Of a DNA stretch of 43,593 bases, positions 25,427-33,530 are shown one piece after another. The first letter of the stretch is position 1. Each line of letters opens with the position of its first letter. Both the position numbers and the translations under genes were made by a program. Source of the DNA: Bradyrhizobium hipponense (GTDB taxonomy: Bacteria; Pseudomonadota; Alphaproteobacteria; Rhizobiales; Xanthobacteraceae); NCBI RefSeq assembly GCF_008123965.1, contig NZ_VSTH01000012.1, positions 1 to 43,593 on the forward strand, written 5' to 3'. The notes beneath the pieces are model-generated. The model made no database searches, had not been told where the DNA came from, and was given only the letters and a program-made list of their open reading frames with translations.

Positions 25427-26758
25427 ATGTTTTCCCGCCGAGGATTTTTGGGCACCGCGGCGCTCGTGAGCGCGAGCGCGATTCAAGGCCGGGTCCAGGC
25501 CGCGAGCATTCCGGAAGCTCCGCATATGGATAAGGCGGTGATGCAGCCGCCGCTACATCCGGCTAGCGGCCCCGACTACCGCCCGGTCGTCACGCTGAAC
25601 GGCTGGACCCTTCCGTTCCGCATGAACGGCGACTGGAAGGAATTCCATCTTGTCGCCGAGCCGGTGGTGCGCGAGTTCGCCGAAGGCATGAAGGTGAACC
25701 TGTGGGGCTATAACGGCCAGTCGCCGGGCCCGACCATCGAGGCGGTCGAGGGCGACAAGGTCCGCATCTTCGTCACCAACAGACTGCCCGAATACACCAC
25801 CGTGCACTGGCACGGCATGATCGTGCCGAGCGGCATGGACGGTGTCGGCGGGCTGAACCAGCCGCACATCGAGCCCGGCAAGACCTTCGTCTACGAATTC
25901 GAGATGAAGAAGAGCGGAACCTTCATGTACCACCCGCATTCCGACGAGATGGTGCAGATGGCGATGGGCATGATGGGCATGTTCGTCGTGCATCCGCGCG
26001 ACCCGAATTTCCGTCCCGTCGACCGCGATTTCGTCTTCGTGATGAGCACTTACCTCGTCGAGCCCGGCACGTATCTGCCGAAAGTCAACGAGATGACCGA
26101 CTTCAACATGTGGACCTGGAATTCGCGGGTGTTTCCCGGCATCGATCCGCTCCCGGTCAGGCTCGGCGACAAGGTGCGCGTGCGCATGGGCAATCTCAGC
26201 ATGACCAACCATCCGATCCATCTGCACGGCCACAGTTTTGCGGTGACCTGCACCGACGGCGGCTGGATTCCGGAGAGCGCGCAATATCCGGAGACGACCA
26301 CCGATGTGCCGGTCGGCGCGGTGCGCGTGTTCGACGTCCTCGCCGACAATCCCGGCGACTGGGCGTTCCACTGCCACAAGTCGCATCACACGATGAACTC
26401 AATGGGCCACGACATGCGCAATCTGATCGGCGTGTCGCGCAAGGATCTCGCGAAGGCCGTCGGCAAGCTCGCGCCAGACGGCATGGCGATGGGCTCGACC
26501 GGCATGGCGATGGGCAACATGGAGATGCCAGCGCCCGACAACACGTTGCCGATGATGACCGGCACCGGGCAGTTCGGCCCGATCGAGATGGGCGGCATGT
26601 TCACGGTGATGAAGATCCGCGAGGGAATGGCGCGCGACGATTACCGCGATCCCGGGCCTTACCAGTTCCCGCAAGGCACCGTCGCCTACGAGGTCGCCTC
26701 ACCGGCGGCAGAACCTGCACGGCAGCCGGAGACGCCGATGCACAAGATGAAGATGTGA
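25427..26758 (+). CDS. Tat-exported multicopper oxidase, copper-resistance type
   Basis: A 443-residue periplasmic oxidase. The N terminus carries a twin-arginine signal SRRGFLG (residues 3-9). All four copper-ligand motifs are present: HWHG (about 128-130), HPHSD (169-173), HPIHLHGHS (262-270) and HCHKSHH (315-321). A Met-rich C-terminal stretch (MAMGSTGMAMGNMEMP) resembles copper-tolerance oxidases that convert Cu(I) to the less toxic Cu(II). The start at 25427 is chosen over 25415 because GGAGG ends five bases before it. It sits between the TolC-type gene and a cupredoxin. The protein is shorter than three-domain CopA/CueO proteins. Confidence 0.92.
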   Translation: MFSRRGFLGTAALVSASAIQGRVQAASIPEAPHMDKAVMQPPLHPASGPDYRPVVTLNGWTLPFRMNGDWKEFHLVAEPVVREFAEGMKVNLWGYNGQSPGPTIEAVEGDKVRIFVTNRLPEYTTVHWHGMIVPSGMDGVGGLNQPHIEPGKTFVYEFEMKKSGTFMYHPHSDEMVQMAMGMMGMFVVHPRDPNFRPVDRDFVFVMSTYLVEPGTYLPKVNEMTDFNMWTWNSRVFPGIDPLPVRLGDKVRVRMGNLSMTNHPIHLHGHSFAVTCTDGGWIPESAQYPETTTDVPVGAVRVFDVLADNPGDWAFHCHKSHHTMNSMGHDMRNLIGVSRKDLAKAVGKLAPDGMAMGSTGMAMGNMEMPAPDNTLPMMTGTGQFGPIEMGGMFTVMKIREGMARDDYRDPGPYQFPQGTVAYEVASPAAEPARQPETPMHKMKM

Positions 26759-26789
26759 AGTTTCGATGAACCACCAACTGGAGACGATA

Positions 26790-27245
26790 ATGAAGAAGAC
26801 GATCAAACTGGTCCTGGCGCTGGCTGCGCTCTCGATTGCACCCAGCCGCGCGCATGAAAATCACGGCCACGAATCCTTCTCGGCCGGCGAGCCAGGCGAT
26901 CCCAAAAAGCCTGCGCGCATCATCGAGATCGCGATGAGCGAGATGAACTACGAACCGTCAAGGATCGAGGTCAAACGCGGCGAGCAGATCCGCTTCGTGC
27001 TGCGCAACGTCGGCAAGGAGGATCATGAATTCCTGCTCGCCACCACCAAAGAGAATCTCGCACACGCCGAGGTGATGAAGAAGCATCCGCACATGGAGCA
27101 CGACGAGCCCAACGGGGTGCGACTCGCGCCGAACAAGACGACCGAGGTGCTCTGGAAGTTCAGCAAGGCTGGCACGTTCGAATTTTCCTGCCTGATCCCC
27201 GACCACCGCGACTACGGCATGGTCGGCCGCGTCACGGTGAAATAA
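26790..27245 (+). CDS. Periplasmic cupredoxin
   Basis: A 151-residue exported type I copper protein with a signal peptide (KLVLALAALSIAPSRAHE). It has a His-rich linker HENHGHE and a cupredoxin domain: the first ligand is in KEDHEF, and the Cys-His-Met set is in FSCLIPDHRDYGM near the C terminus. It would carry electrons or copper between the multicopper oxidase and the CusF-like protein. The ATG at 26790 has GGAGA about five bases upstream; 26766 is a less likely earlier ATG. The gene follows the oxidase by 31 bp. Confidence 0.88.
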   Translation: MKKTIKLVLALAALSIAPSRAHENHGHESFSAGEPGDPKKPARIIEIAMSEMNYEPSRIEVKRGEQIRFVLRNVGKEDHEFLLATTKENLAHAEVMKKHPHMEHDEPNGVRLAPNKTTEVLWKFSKAGTFEFSCLIPDHRDYGMVGRVTVK

Positions 27246-27260
27246 CCAATGGAGAGAACC

Positions 27261-27560
27261 ATGAAACCGATCATCCGCATGACCGCAGCCCTGACACTGG
27301 CGCTCGGCCTGACCGCGGGCGCACCCGCGCAAGCCGCGTCCGTCAACGGCGAGGTGAAGAAGATCGACGAGGGCGCGGGAAAGATCACGCTCAAACACGG
27401 GCCAGCCAAGAACCTCGGCATGGATGAACCCATGACCATGGTCTACCGGGTCAAGGACCCCGTGGTGCTCAAGCAGGTCAAAGTCGGCGACAAGGTAACC
27501 TTCGAGGCCGAGGAGGCGGCGGCGGGGTACACTGTGACGAAGATCGAGAAGGCGAAATAG
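27261..27560 (+). CDS. CusF-like periplasmic copper-binding protein
   Basis: A 99-residue protein with a signal peptide (ALTLALGLTAGAPAQAAS) and a CusF-type beta-barrel: GEVKKIDEGAGKITLKHGPAKN then GMDEPMTMVYRV and VGDKVTF. E. coli CusF binds Cu(I) with His36, Met47, Met49 and a cation-pi Trp44. Here the His (KHGP) and the two Met (MTM) are kept, but I see no Trp at the equivalent place, only Met/Asp. It probably chaperones copper in the periplasm. The ATG at 27261 has GGAGAG about four to five bases upstream. Last gene of the copper cluster. Confidence 0.85.
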   Translation: MKPIIRMTAALTLALGLTAGAPAQAASVNGEVKKIDEGAGKITLKHGPAKNLGMDEPMTMVYRVKDPVVLKQVKVGDKVTFEAEEAAAGYTVTKIEKAK

Positions 27561-27575
27561 CGGTCCCCTCCCCGG

Positions 27576-27685
27576 TGTCATTCCGGGTCGCGCCACTTGC
27601 TTGGCGCGAACCCGGAATCCATTTCTCCACACCGCTTGCCGCACGATGGATTCCGGGTTCGCGCGATGCGCGCCCCGGAATGACA
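27576..27685. repeat. Nested inverted repeat (GTCATTCCGGG type)
   Basis: Outer arms TGTCATTCCGGG (27576-27587) and CCCCGGAATGACA (27673-27685) enclose inner arms AACCCGGAATCCAT (27609-27622) and ATGGATTCCGGGTT (27646-27659). It is a dispersed palindromic repeat of the Bradyrhizobium kind, placed downstream of the copper cluster, and may help end its transcripts. Confidence 0.85.
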
Positions 27686-27735
27686 TCCTTTGGATACCGG
27701 AAACCACACCCCTGCACTCTTGCCGCAGCCCCCCG

Positions 27736-27751
27736 TTAACCCTTTGCTAAC
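27736..27751 (+). promoter_or_regulatory. CtrA-box-like site upstream of flhA
   Basis: The sequence TTAA-N7-CTAAC differs by one base from the CtrA consensus TTAA-N7-TTAAC. It lies 168 bp before the flhA start. A palindrome GGGCAA-AAA-TTGCCC follows at 27760-27774. In Caulobacter, early flagellar genes are CtrA-activated, and ctrA is encoded in this same window. Confidence 0.45.
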
Positions 27752-27918
27752 CATACACCGGGCAAAAATTGCCCAGTGGAGTCGAGTGTCGTCAGCCGCG
27801 TAGAACGGGAGCTCCCGTGGACGCCAGTGCGGTGCCTCACTTTCGAAACGGCGGCCCATCGGCCGCCGCGCAGACGTTTGGGGCGCGCGGGCGACAATCG
27901 CGCGGGGAGGCAGCTACC

Positions 27919-30057
27919 ATGGTCGATGTCACCGCGGGACAGGGCGTAGGCGGGGCGAAGCCCGGCCTCCCCACCCTCACCGAGATCGTCAACGTCCTCA
28001 AGCGCGGCGACATCGCGCTCGCGCTCGGCATCCTCACCATCCTGGTGGTGCTGATCCTGCCTCTGCCCGCGATCGTGCTGGATCTATTCCTGGCGATCTC
28101 GATCACGCTCTCGATCCTGATCCTGATGACGTCGCTGTTCATTCAGGCGCCGCTGGAATTCTCCGCCTTCCCGACCATCCTCCTGATCTCGACCATGCTG
28201 CGCCTGTCGCTCAACATGGCCTCGACCCGCCTGATCCTGTCGCACGGGCACGAGGGCACGGATGCCGCCGGTCATGTCATCGAGGCCTTCGGCAGCTTTG
28301 TGATGGGCGGCAATTTCGTCATCGGCATCATCGTCTTCGCCATCCTGGTCATCGTCAATTTCGTCGTCATCACCAAGGGTTCGGGTCGTATCGCCGAGGT
28401 CGCGGCACGCTTCCACCTCGACGCCATGCCGGGCAAGCAGATGGCGATCGACGCCGACCTCTCCGCCGGCCTGATCGACGAGAAGATCGCCAAGGAGCGG
28501 CGCAAGGCGCTGGAAGACGAGAGCGGCTTCTTCGGCGCCATGGACGGTGCCTCCAAGTTCGTCCGCGGCGACGCCATCGCCGGCCTGCTGATCGTCTTCA
28601 TCAACGTCGTCGGCGGCATGATCATCGGCGTGGCGCAGCAGGGCCTGTCCTTTGCCGATGCCGGCCGCAGCTACACGCTGCTGACCGTCGGCGACGGCCT
28701 CGTCACCCAGGTGCCGGCGCTGATCGTCTCGACCGCGGCCGGCCTGCTCGTCTCAAAGGCGGGCGTTTCGGGTGCGGCCGACAAGGCGCTGATGAAGCAG
28801 TTCTCCGGCTATCCGCAAGCGCTGGCGATGTCCTCGGCGGTCATGCTGGTATTGGCAGCGCTGCCGGGTATTCCGACCCTCCCCTTCCTCGCGCTCGGCG
28901 CGGGCGCCGGCGCGCTGGCCTGGTCGGCGCGCAAGCGCAACCGTGCGACCGCCAAGGCCGACGAAGCCGCCAAGGCCGCACCCGCCGGCACGCCCGGTGC
29001 GCCGGGCGCCGCCGCTCAGGAAGAGCCGATCTCGGCAGCGCTCAAGATCGACGACCTCAAGATCGAGCTTGGCTATGCGCTCTTGCCGCTCGTCAACGGT
29101 CCCGACGGCACCGACCGCCTCACCGAGCAGATCAAGGCCTTGCGCCGCTCGCTCGCGATCGAGATGGGCTTTGTAATGCCGTCGGTGCGCATCCTCGATA
29201 ACGTCCAGCTCGAGGCCAACACCTACATCATCAAGATCAAGGAAGTCGACGCCGGTACCGGCAAGATCTGGCCGAACCAGTTCATGGTCATGGATCCCGG
29301 CGGCAGCCAGGTGCAGCTGCCCGGCATCCACACCACCGAGCCGACTTTCGGCCTGCCCGCGACCTGGGTGGACGCCAGCCTGAAGGAAGAGGCCTCGCTT
29401 AAGGGCTACACGGTGGTCGACGCGGCGACCGTGCTCTCGACCCACCTCACCGAGCTGCTCAAAGGCAACATGTCGGACCTGTTGTCCTATGGCGAGGTGC
29501 AGAAGCTGCTCAAGGAGTTGCCGAAGGAGCAGGGAGAGCTGGTCAAGGACATCGTGCCCGGGCAGGTCACGGTCTCCGGCATCCAGCGCGTGCTGCAGCT
29601 TCTGCTCGCCGAGCGCATCTCAATCCGCGACCTCTCGACCATTCTCGAAGGCATCGCGGACTCGCTGGCTTTCTCGCGCAATCCGGCGACCATGGTCGAA
29701 CACGTCCGTGCCCGGCTGGCGCGGCAGATCTGCGCGCAGAACACCTCCTACAGCGGTTATCTCCCGCTGATCGCGCTGTCGGCGCGATGGGAGCAGGCCT
29801 TTGCCGAATCCATCACCGGCCAGGGCGAGGAGCGCAGCCTCGCGATGCAGCCGTCGAAACTGTCGGAGTTCATGACCGCGGTGCGCGAGGCGTTCGAGCG
29901 CGCGGCCCGCGAAGGCGAGGCGCCGGTACTGGTTACGTCTGCGGCAATTCGTCCGTTCGTGCGTTCGCTCGTCGAGCGGTTCCGTGCCCAGACCACGGTG
30001 CTGTCGCAGGCAGAAATCCACCCTAGGGCGAGGTTGAAAACGGTCGGAAGCGTCTGA
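27919..30057 (+). CDS. flhA: Flagellar type III export protein FlhA
   Basis: A 712-residue inner-membrane component of the flagellar export gate, within the usual length of FlhA. The N-terminal half has about eight hydrophobic segments (VVLILPLPAIVLDLFLAISI and others) and the FHIPEP family signature TMLRLSLNMASTRLIL. The C-terminal cytoplasmic domain (from about 360) binds chaperone-substrate complexes (for example FVMPSVRILDN). The ATG at 27919 has GGGGAGG eight bases upstream; an open frame from 27769 is not used because the family sequence begins here. It stands alone, 6 to 9 kb from fliI and ctrA. A hairpin terminator follows directly. Confidence 0.97.
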   Translation: MVDVTAGQGVGGAKPGLPTLTEIVNVLKRGDIALALGILTILVVLILPLPAIVLDLFLAISITLSILILMTSLFIQAPLEFSAFPTILLISTMLRLSLNMASTRLILSHGHEGTDAAGHVIEAFGSFVMGGNFVIGIIVFAILVIVNFVVITKGSGRIAEVAARFHLDAMPGKQMAIDADLSAGLIDEKIAKERRKALEDESGFFGAMDGASKFVRGDAIAGLLIVFINVVGGMIIGVAQQGLSFADAGRSYTLLTVGDGLVTQVPALIVSTAAGLLVSKAGVSGAADKALMKQFSGYPQALAMSSAVMLVLAALPGIPTLPFLALGAGAGALAWSARKRNRATAKADEAAKAAPAGTPGAPGAAAQEEPISAALKIDDLKIELGYALLPLVNGPDGTDRLTEQIKALRRSLAIEMGFVMPSVRILDNVQLEANTYIIKIKEVDAGTGKIWPNQFMVMDPGGSQVQLPGIHTTEPTFGLPATWVDASLKEEASLKGYTVVDAATVLSTHLTELLKGNMSDLLSYGEVQKLLKELPKEQGELVKDIVPGQVTVSGIQRVLQLLLAERISIRDLSTILEGIADSLAFSRNPATMVEHVRARLARQICAQNTSYSGYLPLIALSARWEQAFAESITGQGEERSLAMQPSKLSEFMTAVREAFERAAREGEAPVLVTSAAIRPFVRSLVERFRAQTTVLSQAEIHPRARLKTVGSV

Positions 30058-30105
30058 TTTGCCTTAAGAAGCCGTATGTTTTTCGGCCACAGGCAAATGA
30101 TTTTT
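30058..30105 (+). terminator. Rho-independent terminator after flhA
   Basis: Arms TTTGCCT (30058-30064) and AGGCAAA (30091-30097) enclose an inner GCCG/CGGC stem, and a T-run follows (30101-30105). It begins immediately after the flhA stop codon. Confidence 0.7.
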
Positions 30106-30251
30106 GAGTTCCTGGCGCCCTGTGAACCAAAAGCCGATCAGGCACTTTGCATGTACATTACCGCATTGAAATAATTGTAAAATCGCACGATCAGGCGCCG
30201 CTTTTGGTCGCGGCAGTTCACGTCCTGTCACGCTCTTGTGACCGCCCCTTG

Positions 30252-30277
30252 GGAACGAATCCGCCCAATACTAGGTT
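30252..30277 (+). promoter_or_regulatory. EcfG-type general stress promoter
   Basis: GGAAC (30252-30256) and GTT (30275-30277) are separated by 18 bases, matching the alphaproteobacterial EcfG promoter form GGAAC-N16/17-CGTT except that the C is a G. It lies 75 bp upstream of a small membrane-protein gene. This suggests induction in the general stress response. Confidence 0.55.
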
Positions 30278-30351
30278 GTTGGGCACCGGAAGCATGAACC
30301 CGCCTGGACTGGCGGGTGACTACTTCGGGTAGATGGCGGCAGGAGGCTTCC

Positions 30352-30552
30352 ATGAACCACTCGATCTACAGCGCGGATCGTTCGACCCACCTGAAGATCG
30401 TGGTCGTTGCGCTCGTCGCCGGCATCGCGGTGGCGGGTCTCGGTATCGCCGCGCGCACGAGTTCAGATGAAGGTCTGACCCAGACCGCCCGCGTTATGAA
30501 GGCCGGCAAGCCGGTCGCTATCACCAGCTCGAACGTTTCGCTCGTTCGCTAA
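30352..30552 (+). CDS. Small membrane protein, probable general-stress gene
   Basis: A 66-residue protein with one hydrophobic segment (IVVVALVAGIAVAGLGIA, about 17-34) and a polar C-terminal tail (MKAGKPVAITSSNVSLVR). The tail probably lies outside the inner membrane. The ATG at 30352 has AGGAGG about five bases upstream, a strong ribosome site. An EcfG-type promoter sits upstream, and a strong hairpin follows. Similar short proteins are widespread in Rhizobiales as far as I know, but no function is assigned. Confidence 0.75.
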   Translation: MNHSIYSADRSTHLKIVVVALVAGIAVAGLGIAARTSSDEGLTQTARVMKAGKPVAITSSNVSLVR

Positions 30553-30647
30553 GGAGATTTGAGTTTCAGGAATTCACGCGGCTCTTTACCAGCCCCCCAA
30601 AGTCGCCACGTGGATATGTAGACGACCCCAACCCCAAGTCGACTACA

Positions 30648-30676
30648 GAAAGCGCCCGCCCCCCACGGGCGCTTTC
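30648..30676. terminator. Strong hairpin after the small stress gene
   Basis: GAAAGCGCCCG and CGGGCGCTTTC form a perfect 11-bp stem with a seven-base loop. The T-rich tail is short, so it may act as a terminator or RNA stabiliser. It lies about 95 bp after the stop codon. Confidence 0.65.
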
Positions 30677-30720
30677 TCATGTCTGGGGTACCCCATTGCC
30701 AGCGCACGCGCTTTAAACTC

Positions 30721-30805
30721 GTCATTGCGAGGAGCTCTTGCGACGAAGCAATGCAGAATCTTTCCGCGGAGGGATTCTGGATTGCTTCGCTGCGCTCGCA
30801 ATGAC
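30721..30805. repeat. Inverted repeat (GTCATTGCGAG type), copy 2
   Basis: GTCATTGCGAGGAGCTCTTG with GACGAAGCAATGCAGAATC at the left pairs with GATTCTGGATTGCTTCG and CTCGCAATGAC at the right. It is the same family as 11701-11785. It lies in the roughly 300-bp stretch 30553-30853, which otherwise holds only the hairpin described separately. Confidence 0.85.
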
Positions 30806-30853
30806 GGAGCAAATGGCACAGCGGTCGTCCTCCAACAAGCACCCCATCAGACT

Positions 30854-32071
30854 CTACCGCGCCCCATAGGTCGGCGGCGGCGCCTGCACTGTGGGCGCGG
30901 CGGCTGCGAAAAGATCATCCTTGCTGCCGGTGAGCGGCGGATAGATGCGCTTGCGGTTGATGATCTCTTTGGTTGCCTTGGCGGCCTGCCCCGTCGTCCG
31001 CACCTCCCGGTCCCACCCTTCCGTGTAGAGCGCACCCCAATTGCCAAGATCGAGCACGGTCACGTACCAGTCGATCCGCAGCGGCAGCATTGGCAAGCCC
31101 AGGATATCGGCCACCACATTGTGGCCGGCGAAGCGACCCATGGGGCGGGCGAACTGGCAGGACATGACGGTCGGATGCAGCCCGTCGACCACGCTGGAGG
31201 CGACGTCACCAGCCGCAAAGACGCCGGGCAGATCCGCAACCCGCATGAAGGGATCGACCAGGAGGCGCCCGAGGCGATCGCGCTCGCCCGCAAAACTCGC
31301 CGCGAGCGGACTCGCGCGCATGCCGGCGCACCAGATCACGGTCTGCGCGGCGATGAACTCGCCGGAGTTCAGGCGAATGCCGGCGGCCTCAATCGACACG
31401 ACGCGGGCGCCAAGCCGCAGCTCCACGTCGAGCGACGACAACGCCGTTTCGATCACGGAGCGCGCGTGCACGCCGATGGTGGCGCCCACTGCGGCGTTGG
31501 GATCGACCAGGATAATGCGACGGCTGCCGGTGATACCCGCACGCGCCAGCCTGTCGGGCATCTCGGCCGCAACCTCGATACCGGTAAACCCAGCACCGAC
31601 CACGACGACCGTCGAACGCCCAGGCGACGGCGCGCTTCGTCCGAGCACTGTGAGATGATCCTCGAGGCGAAGCGCCGCGGCATAGCTATCGACGTCGAAG
31701 GCGTGGTCGGAAAGGCCCGGAATTTCGGGGCGCATCACTTCGCTGCCGAGCGCGAACACGAGCCGGTCATAGGCCAGCGTTTCCTCGCCGCTGCTCGTGA
31801 CCAGCGCGATCTCGCGCCGTGCGGAATCGATGGCCTCGACCTCGCCGATACCATGACTGACGCCGATGGGGTCGAGCAGTTGCGGAAGCGGAATGACGAC
31901 CTCGCTGAGATCGACCTCGTAATTGCGCACGCGAATATTGTGAAAGGGGTTGCGATCGATGAGGTGAATGTCGATGTCGCCGGCTCTGCCGATCTCGTCG
32001 CGCTTGCGCGCGGCGCCGATGGCCGCCCACAGGCCTGCAAATCCGGCGCCGAGCACGACGATACGCGCCAT
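30854..32071 (-). CDS. FAD/NAD-dependent oxidoreductase, NDH-2-like
   Basis: A 405-residue two-dinucleotide-fold flavoprotein of the NADH dehydrogenase II family. The FAD motif VVLGAGFAGLWAA is at the N terminus, the NAD(P)H motif VVVVGAGFTGIEVAAEM is at about residue 155, and the C-terminal FAD motif VFAAGDVA follows. It would oxidise NADH and reduce quinone at the membrane face without pumping protons. It lacks a recognisable C-terminal membrane helix; the tail ends in Pro/Ala-rich sequence. It follows an AraC regulator gene on the same strand (130-bp gap), so that regulator may control it. Confidence 0.82.
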   Translation of the reverse strand: MARIVVLGAGFAGLWAAIGAARKRDEIGRAGDIDIHLIDRNPFHNIRVRNYEVDLSEVVIPLPQLLDPIGVSHGIGEVEAIDSARREIALVTSSGEETLAYDRLVFALGSEVMRPEIPGLSDHAFDVDSYAAALRLEDHLTVLGRSAPSPGRSTVVVVGAGFTGIEVAAEMPDRLARAGITGSRRIILVDPNAAVGATIGVHARSVIETALSSLDVELRLGARVVSIEAAGIRLNSGEFIAAQTVIWCAGMRASPLAASFAGERDRLGRLLVDPFMRVADLPGVFAAGDVASSVVDGLHPTVMSCQFARPMGRFAGHNVVADILGLPMLPLRIDWYVTVLDLGNWGALYTEGWDREVRTTGQAAKATKEIINRKRIYPPLTGSKDDLFAAAAPTVQAPPPTYGAR

Positions 32072-32201
32072 GTCCGTCTACTACGCTTTCCCGAGGGATC
32101 GATATGCGATCGAGCGGTCTGCCCGCGCAGACAGATATAGCCTATCCGCTCCGATGGACCAACAGCGCCAGCACCGGCCTCCAAACGAAATCGAAGGCAG
32201 C

Positions 32202-33161
32202 TCAAGCTTCCCGCATCTCCGACGGCGTCGCGCCAAAGCGCTTGCGGAAGGCGCGGTTGAAATAGGACAGATCGGAGAAGCCCGATGAATGCGCGATGTC
32301 GCTGATCTTGCGTGCCTTGGCGCGGGGATCGCCGAGCAGCTTTCGCGCCAGCAGCAAGCGCTGCTCCAGCACGAATTCGGTGAAGGTGGTGCCGGCCTGC
32401 TCGAACAGGCGCTGCGCCTGCCGCGGGCTCAGGCTTGAGCGCGTCGCGATCTCGGACAGGCAGAGATCGGCGCGGCCAAGCCCGGCCATCACATCGGCCC
32501 GCATGAGCTCGAGGCGCGCTGCCGCGTGGCCCCTGCCACGCGCCAGGCTTGCATGCTCGGCGTCGGTGCCAAGCAGGAGGCCGACGAGATCGACCATGTG
32601 CTGCGCGGTCAGACGCTGGCCGACGGCGTCGAGATGCGGCGCGTGATTGGCGGCGAGCGCGTGATAGCGAAAGACGGTCTCGGCAACCGCACCGTCGCAG
32701 AGCACCTGGGACAGCTTGTCCTCGGCGCGCGGATTGATGTCGAGCAACGCGCGGCGCGGCATGCGGATGGTGGTGAAGCGATCTTCGTCGGTGTGGCCGA
32801 TGGTGCCCGTGACGCTCATGTCGACCAGCATCATCTGTTCGGGCTCGAGATCGACGGCATGGCCGTTCTGCCGCACGCGGACGAGGCCCGCATGTGCCGA
32901 GATCAGCACGAGATCGTCATTGCCGTCGGCCAGGCCGCTCTGCGTACGCGAATATTGCGCGGAGGCACCTTCGGGAACGGCGAGTGCGATGTTGTCGACC
33001 ACGCTGATCTGGAGGCGGCAATCGATGCTGTCGCCATGGCTCGGTCCGATATCGAGCCCGCAGGGACCACAGGCCCTCTCGCGCCAATGCTCGAATGCCG
33101 GGCCGTGCGGCAGCCCTGCGTATTGGTGAATGAAGATGCCTGGCGTCTTCGCTGCATCCAT
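32202..33161 (-). CDS. AraC family transcriptional regulator
   Basis: A 319-residue regulator. The C-terminal AraC/XylS domain has two helix-turn-helix motifs: LCLSEIATRSSLSPRQAQRLFEQAG and ISDIAHSSGFSDLSYFNRAFRKRFG (about 250-316). The N-terminal part (about 60-210) resembles the AraC-binding-like domain of the FeaR/ChnR type (with HTDEDRFTTIRMPRRAL). The ATG at 33161 begins a plausible protein; a much longer frame to 33383 is low-complexity and unlikely. Its effector is unknown; the NDH-2-like gene downstream is a possible target. Confidence 0.82.
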   Translation of the reverse strand: MDAAKTPGIFIHQYAGLPHGPAFEHWRERACGPCGLDIGPSHGDSIDCRLQISVVDNIALAVPEGASAQYSRTQSGLADGNDDLVLISAHAGLVRVRQNGHAVDLEPEQMMLVDMSVTGTIGHTDEDRFTTIRMPRRALLDINPRAEDKLSQVLCDGAVAETVFRYHALAANHAPHLDAVGQRLTAQHMVDLVGLLLGTDAEHASLARGRGHAAARLELMRADVMAGLGRADLCLSEIATRSSLSPRQAQRLFEQAGTTFTEFVLEQRLLLARKLLGDPRAKARKISDIAHSSGFSDLSYFNRAFRKRFGATPSEMREA

Positions 33162-33369
33162 CTGACTTCTCGCCCCTCTCGGGCGCCGCAAAAATCGACG
33201 CCGACACTCGATTGCGCGGATTTGACGCTGCGAATCGCGGGGAGGTTCAAATGGAGGGCCGATTTGCTCGGGCTTGTCGAAATGCGACGACGGGATGGAC
33301 CGTGGCGACAGGAACAGGCTGGGTTCGCGCCGCCAAATTGCTTGTTGAAGCCCCCAATGCCACTCCAGC

Positions 33370-33510
33370 GTCGTCCTGGACAAGCGTGCAGAGTGAGCGC
33401 CGATCCAGGATCCATTACCACCGGCCTGCGTTGCGACGATACGCTGTGGCCGCGTTTTGCTGCAACAACATGCCGTCGGGGTAATGGGTCCTGGCTTTCG
33501 CCAGGACGAC
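33370..33510. repeat. Long inverted repeat (GTCGTCCTGG type)
   Basis: Arm GTCGTCCTGG with AGGATCCATTACC at the left pairs with GGTAATGGGTCCTGG and CCAGGACGAC at the right (33501-33510). It lies in the 369-bp gene-free stretch 33162-33530 downstream of the anti-sigma gene. Nothing else supported was seen in that stretch. Confidence 0.75.
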
Positions 33511-33530
33511 GGCGGGGCTTTCAGCGAATC

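Noticed and set aside
30147..30332. 61-codon frame in the gap before the small stress gene
   Set aside because: It spans the putative EcfG promoter, has no ribosome site and no recognisable sequence.
33212..33484. 90-codon frame between the AraC and anti-sigma genes
   Set aside because: It runs through a dispersed inverted repeat and has no ribosome site or known motif.
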